Shown here piece by piece: positions 36,641 to 46,405 of a stretch of DNA of 64,000 nt. How positions within the stretch are numbered: position 1 is the first letter of the stretch; the number at the start of each line of letters is the position of its first letter. The DNA comes from Talinum fruticosum (Eukaryota; Streptophyta; Magnoliopsida; Caryophyllales; Talinaceae): the NCBI GenBank assembly GCA_021018815.1, contig JAITYX010000083.1, positions 496,001 to 560,000 of the forward strand, written 5' to 3'. The notes beneath the pieces were generated by a model. That model saw only the letters and a program-made list of their open reading frames with translations. It was not told the origin of the DNA and ran no database searches. A program made the position numbers and the translations under genes.

Positions 36641-39018
36641 CAAAAAAACTCATAATTGAAAGGATTTTTTATTTTTGCCTTTCTTCTATTTTCCAAAAAA
36701 TAAACGTTATTGGTCCATTTTTTTCCTCTCAAAATTAATATTTTCACTAGTGACTAAAATCAAGATAAGATATTGGATATATAAGATGTCGTATTTGAAC
36801 TTCCTTTTTGCATTAAAAGTATAATGTCGAAATTTAGTTAATAAAGTTAAAAAACATATCAAAGTCATATAAAAGTGCAAGGAGTGGGAAAAAAATAAAA
36901 ACGATTTAATCACGTAAGAATTTCAATGAATAAACATTAATTTTTATCTAATTTAATAATAATATTATTTTATTAAAATAGTTTACAATTGTATAACTAA
37001 AAATATTGCTCTTGCCCTCCTTATATGAATATGTAGAGAACAATATTTTTAATTCATATCAAAAAAGAAATTAACATGGTTTATTTGATTTATGAAAATT
37101 CATATTATCCACTAATTTCCTATGTTGCCCTTCAAATAATCCTCTTGAACCATGCCCCTCCCTTGTTTGAGGCTTGAATTTTGATGCTTTCCTTTTTTTC
37201 TCCCTTTTTTTAAATTTTGATAGTAAAGTATTATTTTGTTTATGTCCTTTGTGACCTATTTACAAAAAATAACGCACACTAAAATTTAAAAATAATTCAA
37301 AACAATTGAAATACTATAAAGAAAATACAATGAAAAATACATGTAAAAATGTCATATGTTCTCAAGTGTCAAACTTTAATCAATATGTCTATATTTTTTA
37401 TTCCAAATATTCAAGAAGAGAAATAGATGATGAATGAACATGAACTCGAACTCGATACGAGGTTCTATTATGGGGACGATATTCCAAAACATGAAATAAA
37501 ACACAAAATAAAGAGAATAAATAATAATATTTTGTTATTATTGAGAAAGTTATGAGTTAGATGATGTTAAAAAAGTCAAACAACTAAAAAAATTCTTTTT
37601 AAAATTTTTTTTGGAGTATGAAAGATAATAGTGGATAAAGTAGCTTAATATTTTTGACATTAAATAACTAAAAAGATTTGATTCCTATAATAAAAGACAA
37701 ATTCTTTGTCCTGTTGGTAGCCCCTGTTGACTATCATATTTTAATACACAAATTTTAAATATTGAATTATTGGATGAGAATCTCTGGCCTTTAAAAAATA
37801 AAAAAATAAAAAGCTGCGAATAACACAATAATTTTTTACTGTACTATTTTTCTTTAAACCTCTATGGGCCTTAAGCTCGAAACCCTCTATATGGGCTTTT
37901 CAAGAACTGAATGGAGCCCAAAATCCTAGTCTCTCTGTTCTCCTTCATCTCAGCCCTGGAAGCTTGGACGTCTTACGGCCCTACACTTTGGGCTTCTTGC
38001 TTGAATGGAGCCCAAAATAATATTTTTTAATTTTTTTATTTGCTTGGATTGGAATAATTAATTTTTCCTATTTATTTGTTTATCCGTTCTCTTCCCGAAT
38101 TGTGTCATATTACTAGATCTTTACACTCAAGTCTACGATATTAGTTTACATGGAATTCACACCACATATCAAACAATAACGTTTAAAAATGTTGCTAATT
38201 AAACTAATGAACTATGTATAACTTATTCATTAACTAAATTTTTTTATGATCTTACATCCATAGACCCGAGTTACAAGAGATAATTTTTTTTCTTTTTTGT
38301 TATATGTCAAATGTTGCTCCGACCTCCTATCCCTGATTGTTATTTGCTTGACAAATGACATGATCCATGATACATGTGTTGCTCATTGACATTCGGTTAT
38401 GACGTTGTTTCACACAAGTGTAATCGGAATGAACTTTTTTTAATACCCAAAAAACCAAAGGTTAATTGATACTACTAAAGTATTCATTATAGACCAGTGA
38501 GTATATGTTCTTAGGACATGTCAACAAATAATTAAACGAAAGAAAAAATAAGAGAATTTTATAAGTTAAATTTAATGATATGAAAACTGAGACTATATAT
38601 ACTCTGAGAAGATGTTTGCAGCTTGATACATGTCATGTGAGGCGCACGAGTACGATGGAGCTGTCTATGATGGTTTTTTTTTTTTTTTTTTAGGGCTGAA
38701 AAGAGTAGTCTATGGTAGCTGAGTATATAATTGCATTATCTTGGTCTTCCGGGATCCAATCTGATTTTTGACTTAAAAAAAAAAGAAATTTTTAAAAAGA
38801 AAAAAAGGGAGAAAATCCCAAATCCGTCGCTACAGTGACTCTGCTCCTGCAAATTCCAATTTTGTAAAATTCCCATTTTTCCGATCATTTTCCATCCCAG
38901 TTTATCCCATTTTCGAACAATTTTCTCTCTCCTCTGAAATCCCCCAAGATTTGCTGTGCTTTCCGATCAATTACACCCCCAATCTCAATTCTGAGATTTC
39001 AATCTAGGGTTTTCCCAA
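36641..39018. other. AT-rich intergenic region with promoter-like piece
   Basis: Mostly AT-rich without a supported gene. At 37860-38030 it holds several TGGGCC/TGGGCT motifs and a repeated phrase GAATGGAGCCCAAAAT (37909 and 38003). The final 150 bases before 39019 are a pyrimidine-rich leader of the next gene. Confidence 0.45.
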
Positions 39019-39509
39019 ATGAAGGTCCATCCAAAGAAGAGGAACATCACCCTCCGATACGACATCGCATCGCCTTTATCGGAGGCGCGTGCGGCGGCCT
39101 GCCGGGGGCTCAAGAAGCTTCGCCGCCTGCCCCATGTCTTCTCAAGGTTCTGGAACTTCCCTTCCACTCCGACGAGGACGTGTCCGTGGAGGAGACCCAC
39201 GAGTTCTTCCGGTTCACCGTTTCCGACACCGACATGGGCCCCGACGCCCGGGCCGACCCGGTCCAGATCCACCCGGGGGTTACCAAGATCGTGGTCCGGT
39301 CCGGTTCGGTCCTGGACGTGTCCATGACCGAGCTCCAGCTCGACCTGTGGCGGTTCAGGCTGCCCGAGTCGACCCGGCCCGACTTGGCCACCGCCAGCTA
39401 CGAGGACGGTGACCTCGTCATCGTGGTTCCCAAGGGAGAGGAGGAGAGAGAAAATGGGAGGGAGGCTTGGGAGGGTAGTGGTGAAGGTAACCTTGTGCTT
39501 GTACAGTGA
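39019..39509 (+). CDS. HSP20-like (CS/ACD fold) protein, one frame break
   Basis: A single exon from ATG 39019 (MKVHPKKRNITLRYD) to TGA 39509. The first part ends KKLRRLPHVFSR. The true continuation VLELPFHSDEDVSVEE lies in another frame and is reached by one extra G at 39146-39147. The frame then reads FFRFTVSD, VQIHPGVTKIVVR, LDLWRFRLPESTRP and DGDLVIVVPKG. The corrected length is 492 nt (163 residues). The conserved blocks match a plant family usually labelled HSP20-like chaperone superfamily. It is not a classical small heat shock protein, since I see no I-X-I tail. The GC content is much higher than its surroundings. Confidence 0.82.
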
Positions 39510-40689
39510 TGCTAATTTCAAGTCTTTCTTTCTTCCTTTGGGTTTAGTCGTTTTTTTTTTTTCTTTTTCTTCTTCGTTTAGTTTTGCTTCTGTTGCATCT
39601 GTAATCTGGAATTTCTGCAAGCTTTATGCTTTTCAATGAAAATGATGAATCCATAATGATCTTGTGCAATTGTTTGCCTCCGGTTTGAAAAGTGCAATCT
39701 TTTGCTGGATTGTGGTTTAGTAGATAAGCTATGTTACAGTGAAATGCGCTTCTTCCCGGTATTTTCGTGGATTTTTGTGGCTGCTTGTTCTTTTATGCAA
39801 TGGTATCTGTACTGATCATAAATGTAAATTGATCAGCAGTGCATTGTAATGTTTGTCAGATCAAAGGTGGGAATGGGATGTCCATATTTGATGGGAATTC
39901 AATTTCTTCAGGTTCAATGTGTCATTTCTTATCAGAAGTTGATGATCATGAATTTTACCACTCTCTCTGATGTCCATTGTTATCCCTGTTTGAATTTCAA
40001 TTATTGTGATGTTTTTACTGTTATCCGAGTTACTGTGAGTTACTGTAAGTCTTTCTGTTGCTTGTGAAACTTGGTCTTTCTCTGTTTTTTCTGCATCCAG
40101 TGAAAGATTATGTAGGTTTTTAATTTACTACTGTTCATCTTCAGCTGCGTGCCAAGAAAAATTTGAATACTTTGAAAGTTTTTGTTTTTTTTTTTTAATA
40201 TACTTTTCAATGGGTATTGTATGCTTGAATTTATACCAGTAATGTCTGTGATTCTGGGCCGGATAATAAGAAGGGATGGTGCTTGTCGAACTTTTAGTAG
40301 GTCCACATACTTGGATCGTATAGTTCAAGTGTAATTATACATTGTTGGGATTTCTGGGTTCTTTTGGGATGAACTTTAATGCTTTACATCACTTTATTAT
40401 TATGAAATGGCTCAAATCTTTATTAAGTGGGGTGATGAAGAGGTAATAAAAAAATAATTAATCTAAGAATGAGTTTTAAAATGGATAGGGAAGCGTATAA
40501 TATCCACGTGTGACAAACCCAGCAGAGCGTGGTCATGCTTCCCATCCACGCGTCGTATGAATACCAACCTACAATTCCACCACCATGCAGTATATACATC
40601 GACAGAGCCCAAGAACAGAGAGAGAGAGGCGTTAATAATTAATCTAAGAATAAGTTGAGGTGAGAGATCAGAGTATTAAGGCGGTGATA
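39510..40689. promoter_or_regulatory. 3' region of the HSP20-like gene and promoter of SMP gene 1
   Basis: Near the right end are a G-box CACGTG at 40505-40510, an RY element CATGCA at 40584-40589 and a TATATA box at 40591. This is the combination expected for ABA- and ABI3-type seed expression. No other gene is supported. Confidence 0.6.
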
Positions 40690-41700
40690 ATGGCGGAGGA
40701 CCATCAGCAGCAGGAGCAGCTACGGCGGGGGAAGGGCCGATTAAGTACGGCGACGTCTTTGAAATGTCTGGGGAGATGGCGCAGCAGCCTATTTCTCCGA
40801 GAGATGCAGCCGCAATGGAGTCAGCCGAGAACCGGGCTTTTGGCAAGACCATAAAGGGAGGCCCTGCTTCCCTTATGCGCTCCGCCGCTGACATCAACGT
40901 CCGGGCTGGCCTTGTCAGCACCGATGATTCTTCCCCTGCCTTTTCCCACCAAGCCGGATTGGTACTGTCATAATTCACTTGTTTGCTGCTAATTACGTAC
41001 TGCTTTTATTGAATCTTATTCACTCTTGTTTGCTAATTAGGTGGAGGGAGAACCATGGAATGAGTCTCAACCGGCACACCAGCGAATGGAGTCGGCATTA
41101 TCAGGACCGGGCGGACTGGGAGAGGATGGGGCAGGTGGAGGCGGAGGTGTAACTATAGGAGAAGCTCTAGAGGCAGCTGCCGCTGCCATTGGGGACAAAC
41201 CCGTGGATCGAGCTGATGCAGCTGCTATACAAGCTGCGGAGATGAGAGCCACGGGCGTGGAAGCAGCGCTCGGGTCTGGGTTGGGTGCTGAAGCCCAAGC
41301 AGCCGCCACCGTCAATGCTCGGCTGGCTTATGATGAAGATAAGACCACCCTTTCTGAAATCATTGGGGTATTTGATATGCACATTACTACTACTACACTG
41401 TATTTGATAGCTTTGTTAATTGTTTGTGAGAGCTTAATTAGGATTTATGGTTAATGTTGGAAATCAATATCGATGATGATCATCTAATTGCAGGAAGCAG
41501 TGAATATGTTGACAGATGACAAACCGGTGTCAAAGAGGGATGCTGAGTTGGTGAGAGCGGCGGAGCTGAGAGGAGACCCTGAAGGGTCGATCGGGACTGA
41601 TGCACTTGAACATCGTACTGTCAAGCAGTCTACCACCCCGGGTGGTGTGGCGGAGGCGGTTGCTGCTGCCGCTAAGATTAATCAACCGGGAACTGATTGA
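40690..41700 (+). CDS. SMP-domain LEA protein (seed maturation protein, D-34 type), gene 1
   Basis: Exons are 40690-40961, 41041-41367 and 41494-41700, with phase-0 GT-AG introns. Exon 1 holds the first SMP unit (PIKYGDVF, then PRDAAAMESAENRAFG). Exon 2 holds the second (VTIGEALEAAAAAIGDKPVD, AAAIQAAEMRATG). Exon 3 holds the third (DKPVSKRDAELVRAAELRG) and ends TPGGVAEAVAAAAKINQPG. The N-terminal MAEDHQQQ is separated from PIKYGDVF by one missing G, in the run at 40727-40731 or the GGG at 40734-40736. The corrected length gives 268 residues. LEA proteins of this class are small, hydrophilic, Ala-rich and accumulate in drying seeds. Confidence 0.9.
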
Positions 41701-41989
41701 TTAGTAGATTAAAGCTATATTACATATCAATAATACGTTAGAGTAAAACTCGTTGCCGAGATGTTTCCTAAGCGATGAAAATTCTTTCATGATTTTGTTT
41801 TCCATATTGTTATCGTATTTTGAGAGGAGAACTATGCGTGGCAACTGCGTTTTCATAAACAAGAACGCAAATGTAATTGACGAAAACGAGCTACAATCTC
41901 CCTACTCATCATGGTGAAAGCAACTATACGTGCTCTTTAACAACCTTCGAAAATGAGATCAACACTTTAAAATCTATTCCTAGAGCTTG

Positions 41990-41991
<2 letters not shown>

Positions 41992-42023
<32 letters not shown>
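41992..42023. repeat. (TA)n microsatellite
   Basis: A perfect TA run in the spacer downstream of SMP gene 1. Confidence 0.95.
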
Positions 42024-42026
<3 letters not shown>

Positions 42027-43559
42027 TTGAGGTTGGATTTAGAAGATGTATTAAATTTTTTAAATTTATTTTTTAGTATTTATAGGATTTTTATAGTTGA
42101 TTTTTGCGTTTAAGAAGCTTTTTTATAACATTAAGATAAGAGTTTGTTCATGAGTAAGTAAGTAATTAATTTAGTAAAAAAGTTATTAAATTATTTTATT
42201 GTTTATATTTAATATATCGATTGATTTTTTTATTATTATTAATTTAAAAAATTAAAAAATTTAATTATATTTTTATGTAAAATTTATTCTGATTATTAAT
42301 TTAAATCTTTTTATAAATTTAGTAGTTAAAATTCAAAAGGTTTAAACCTATATTAGTATATCCTTTTGAATATCGTTATTATTGTCATAAATTATGCATT
42401 AATATCAATACATCAAGCAAAGAAAATATTATTATTATAATTTTAATAATTAATATTAGCTCATTGATCATGATATTTTTTTTTTTTGATCATATTTATA
42501 TGAATCTTTAAAGATAATATTTATTTATTATTTTTATTAATTAAAAATTTATTTTAAAAATAAATTTATGTAATAAACTTGAAAAAAAGGTAGATAAGTT
42601 AAAATATAGAATATAAAAAAATTATAAATAAGTTTTTAAATAGTGCATTCACATGTTCGCAAGCTTTTAAGATGTTGATAATAATAATATTTTGTAATTT
42701 AAAGCAATACTCAATATTTTGTACCACTTGAAAAATTCATCAAAATAACGACGGAAATAATCTGACGAGTAATCCAATGAGAACCGACGATATGCTTTTT
42801 TTAAATGACAGACAATTCGATCAGGTTGATTAATATTTAATTAAGAAATATTATATATTGTATATGAAGTTTATTCATTTTATTTCTTAAAAAATTAATA
42901 CATGCATCATGAATCTAGAGAAAAAGAAATATATATAACACAATATATAACTTTCTATTTTCAAAAATAAATATTAGGTTTTGAAATTGTCTCATAGGTT
43001 GCTATTAAATATATATTCATTCATTGTTTTCAAAAAATGCAGTGTTTATGAATTATTATTAATAAAAATATAAATGTTAGAAAATTAATAAGTTTGTATT
43101 TATAGAAATAAATAATCATTATTTAACCAATATAAAATAAATTATAATTTATTGTAAATTAGTAATATAACAGTATTGTTATATAATTATTATATAATAT
43201 AATTTAATAATTTAAAACTTTATCTATTAGTAAAAAATCTTTTGAACTAGAATATTATTTTATAAAAATAATTATATCCTACTAAAAATAATTTTTAAAA
43301 TTAAATTAAGTCCACTCACTTTACATGTAACTCAAATTAAATTATATTACTTGTTGATGATCAAGATATATATAACTAACTATCAAACTATGTTAATTTT
43401 TTATAATCAAATCAATAGACGTTTTTCTAATAGAAAAAGATTAAAGAAAAAAATGAATTATATAATATACATCTTATAATTTTTAGACAAATATTACAAA
43501 TATAACTCGTGTGTTAGTATGGGTTAAAAACTAGTTAAATTTATTTTTAAGCCCTTTAA

Positions 43560-43700
43560 GAATCAACTGAAGCTTTTAATTGAGTTGGTTTGTAAATGTG
43601 GTATCGAAGTCATTATGAGCGAGATATTTCAAGTTCGTTTTTATTGCATCCGTGCTTTAACATAAAGAATTTCAATCATGAGTTTAAACTTTCGATTGAA
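43560..43700 (+). mobile_element. tRNA-derived SINE-like element, second copy
   Basis: TTAATTGAGTTGGTTTGTAA, then TGGTATCGAAG and TTTCAAGTTCG, parallel the minus-strand element at 5440-5550. Both have a GAGTTGGTT block, a TGGT(A/T)TC block and a CAAGTT(C/T)G block in the same order and spacing. Ends are approximate. Confidence 0.4.
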
Positions 43701-44175
43701 TTGAATCTCTAACAATATTGAACCTGAAATTATGTAGTTGACATAGTTTCATGCACGAGTGTATATAGTAGAAGAAAGTGTCCCATTTAAGCCTAAAGTT
43801 ATTGTATCATGTAGTAGGAGTGTTAAATTCATGAAAATAATAATCGTGCAAGAGCAAATTTAATTGTAGTATTGTTGACAATATTGGAGTTTGTGTAAAG
43901 GAGAGGCGAAGAAAACTCAACTCACACCAACCTAAAATTAAGGTGATTACATTTCAATAAAACCAAAGAAGATGCATCGATCTAATTTGGTGGAAAAGGA
44001 AAATTAAAGAAATATTATGACAGGGTATGAGCTGTGTAGTTATAAACACACATGTAACTCGGAAAGGACGGCCACTTGTCAATTTTATGCAACAGCACTT
44101 TGTATATATGCGACTGAACTCTGTGTCGAAGAAAACCTTGAGAATTATTGTCTTGGTAGAACATATACATAAGAA

Positions 44176-44661
44176 ATGGCCCATGCACAAGCAGCGGGAG
44201 AGATAGGAAGAGGATCACAACAAGAGGCGGCGGTGACGATAGGGGACGCACTAGAGGTTGCAGCCACCATCGTCGGAGACAAACCCGTGGATGAGAGTGA
44301 TGCCGCGGCTATCCAAGCGGCGGAGATGAGGGCCACCGGAGCCACTGCCCCTCCTGCCACGGGCCTCGGGATTCAGGCTCAGGCCGCAGCCATGGTCAAT
44401 GCTAGGAGGATCTACGAGGAGGACAAAACCACCCTCGCTGAAGTCATTGGGGATGCCAAGGGGAAGCTCGAGAGTGACAAGGCGGCCACTATGAGAGATG
44501 CAGAGAGAGTGAAAGCGGCGGAGCTCCAAGGGGACGTGGAGGGTCTTATCGGCGGCCATTTACTCCGAGATGCTCCCAAGGAATACGTCACTCCCGGCGG
44601 CGTCGCTGAAGCTATAGCCACCGCTGCCTCCCTCAACCAACAACTTCCGCCGCTCTCCTAG
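44176..44661 (+). CDS. Short, intronless SMP-domain LEA protein, gene 2
   Basis: One open exon of 161 residues starting MAHAQAAGEIGRG. It has the second SMP unit (VTIGDALEVAATIVGDKPVD, AAAIQAAEMRATG) and the third (DKAATMRDAERVKAAELQGD, TPGGVAEAIATAASLN). It lacks the exon 1 unit of its neighbours. The exon 2/exon 3 boundary (LAEVIG followed by DAKGKLESDKA) is continuous, so the intron present in both flanking genes is exactly absent. This could be a partial retrocopy, or a gene that lost its intron and first exon. No poly(A) tract follows the stop. It is intact, so it may be functional. Confidence 0.88.
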   Translation: MAHAQAAGEIGRGSQQEAAVTIGDALEVAATIVGDKPVDESDAAAIQAAEMRATGATAPPATGLGIQAQAAAMVNARRIYEEDKTTLAEVIGDAKGKLESDKAATMRDAERVKAAELQGDVEGLIGGHLLRDAPKEYVTPGGVAEAIATAASLNQQLPPLS

Positions 44662-44784
44662 CTTAACCCTTTTTTATTGCAAACTCATCTACTCAAGTTT
44701 ATGCATGTAATTAACAATTTCATTCAAAATTACTTTTCTGCCTAACTCACTTTAATTTATGCAATATATAATATCATTTACTGG

Positions 44785-44849
<65 letters not shown>

Positions 44850-45405
44850 AATTTCAATCTCCAAATTAAATTTCATTGTCAAAACATTTGGACTTTTTGC
44901 AAAAAAATAGTTTGATAACGTAAATTGAATTAAATTTGTATAATAAGTAGCGATTCAAAACGGATTAAGTAATTTAAGACACGTTGTCATCAATAATTTT
45001 AAATTTAATGTTGTTTAGAAATAAGCCATGCGTTACCATCAATTATTTAAATAGTTATATTTACTTTCCTCAGGTCGTTAATTAATATAAATATAGTTAA
45101 TTTAAAGTTAACCTAAAAATAAATCATTATGCAATAAAATAGACTATTAACCATTAAATCCATATGACCAAAAAATACTTGACGACGTGTCATCTTTTGA
45201 GCTTGGCAAGTGTCTCAAAGTATGAAGCTTAAGAAGCCACGTGTCAAAAACGTGGCAGGATTTGCGAAAGCTAAAAGAAGATGGTCATCCTTAATCAACT
45301 CGGTGGACGCATCATTTCTCTTTCCTTCAAAAACGATCATTTCTAGTTCTCAACCCTACCAATTTGAGAGAAGAAGAGTTCCCAACTCAGAAAACTAAAT
45401 AAAAA
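44662..45405. promoter_or_regulatory. Spacer and ABA-type promoter of SMP gene 3
   Basis: It contains a long (TA)n run at 44788-44844. Close to the gene are three ABRE-like motifs: ACGTGTC at 45185-45191, CCACGTGTC at 45237-45245 and ACGTGGC at 45250-45256. These fit ABA-responsive, late-embryogenesis expression. Confidence 0.65.
44788..44844. repeat. (TA)n microsatellite
   Basis: A nearly perfect TA run about 57 bases long, 130 bases after the stop of SMP gene 2. Confidence 0.95.
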
Positions 45406-46405
45406 ATGGCCCAAGAGCAGCCCCGCCGAGAAGAATCAGGCCCAGAGAAAGAGCCCATCAAGTATGGAGATGTGTTCTACGTCTCAGGTGAAGTCGCCTC
45501 CAAGCCCATCTTACCTGAAGACGCCACCGCCATGGAGTCCGCTGAGAAGATAGTTTTGGGCCACAATCCGGTTTGTGGTCCGGCCTCGCTTATGCAATCC
45601 GCCGCTACCTTCAACCTCGAGGCGGGTCTAATTGACCCGGGTGCGCCCAAGATCACTGACCAAATCCGGATCACCGAGGCCAAGGTCGACGGTACCCGAT
45701 TCATCACCGAATCTGTTGGTGATGAGGTACGGTCTGTTATTAATAAGTCGTCATTGAGTTTTGGTAAAATAATAAATTTATTATAGTATTTGTAATGTAT
45801 TTGGAAAAAACAGGTGGTAGGGCAATATGTTGAACAGCAACAGGAGGAAGGGGAGGGAGGGAGTACTAATCTTCCAGCGGGGAGATAGATGTTGAGCCTG
45901 CGACACTAGGGGAGGCGCTGGAGGCGGCAGTGCGTTGTGCTGGTGGTGAGCCGGTGACTATAGGAGAGGCGCTGGAGGCGGCAGCGCGTTGTGCAGGGGA
46001 CCAGCCCATCGACGTGGCAGATGCAGCGGCTATAGAAGCGGCGGAAAAGCGAGCTCTAGGCAGCGATGTCCTCCCGAGCGGAGGCCTGGGAAGCGAGGCT
46101 CATCTTGCGGCTGCTTGGAATGCGAGAACGGTGAAGGAGGAATTCATGACTACCATAGATGACGTCCTTAAGGTGCGTTATAAAGTGCTGTTTTTACACA
46201 CTTGACCTATGAATGGTGTAGTTCAGCTAAAAGGGTTTTTGTGAATTCAGAATGCAAGTGGGAAGCTGGAACACGATAAGGCCGTGACACGGGAAGATGC
46301 GAAAGAAATAGTGAAAGCCGAGATGAGGAATGATCCGGAGATGACTACGACAATCGGGGAGTTGCTGAGATGATGGCTGCGGCTGCGAAGATCAATGAAT
46401 CCTAA
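45406..46405 (+). CDS. SMP-domain LEA protein, gene 3 (two frame breaks)
   Basis: Exons are 45406-45726, 45814-46172 and 46251-46405, phase 0. Exon 1 gives MAQEQPRREE, EPIKYGDVFYVSGEV and EDATAMESAEK. Exon 2 begins VVGQYVEQQQEEGEG and would stop at a TAG, but one more G in 45879-45882 restores IDVEPATLGEALEAA. Exon 3 would stop at LLR, but one more G in 46356-46359 restores GGVAEMMAAAAKINES before TAA at 46403. The corrected protein is 278 residues with three SMP units. Exon 2 contains an in-frame 54-nt duplication not present in the neighbouring copies. Role as for gene 1. Confidence 0.85.
45912..46019 (+). repeat. 54-nt in-frame tandem duplication inside SMP gene 3
   Basis: GAGGCGCTGGAGGCGGCAG starts at 45912 and again at 45966, 54 bases later. 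The unit encodes 18 residues (GEALEAAVRCAGGEPVTI, then GEALEAAARCAGDQPIDV). Confidence 0.9.

Larger units (their letters stand above)
41701..44175. other. Strongly AT-rich spacer between SMP genes 1 and 2
   Basis: No supported gene. A (TA)n run lies at 41992-42023, and a SINE-like element at about 43560-43700. Confidence 0.5.

Noticed and set aside
39019..39200. Intron to explain the frame change in the HSP20-like gene
   Set aside because: The conserved protein blocks abut with no spare sequence and no GT-AG pair, so one missing G fits better.
45814..45900. Natural stop codon in exon 2 of SMP gene 3
   Set aside because: Conserved SMP sequence resumes directly after it in the frame reached by adding one G, and a second identical-type break occurs in exon 3.
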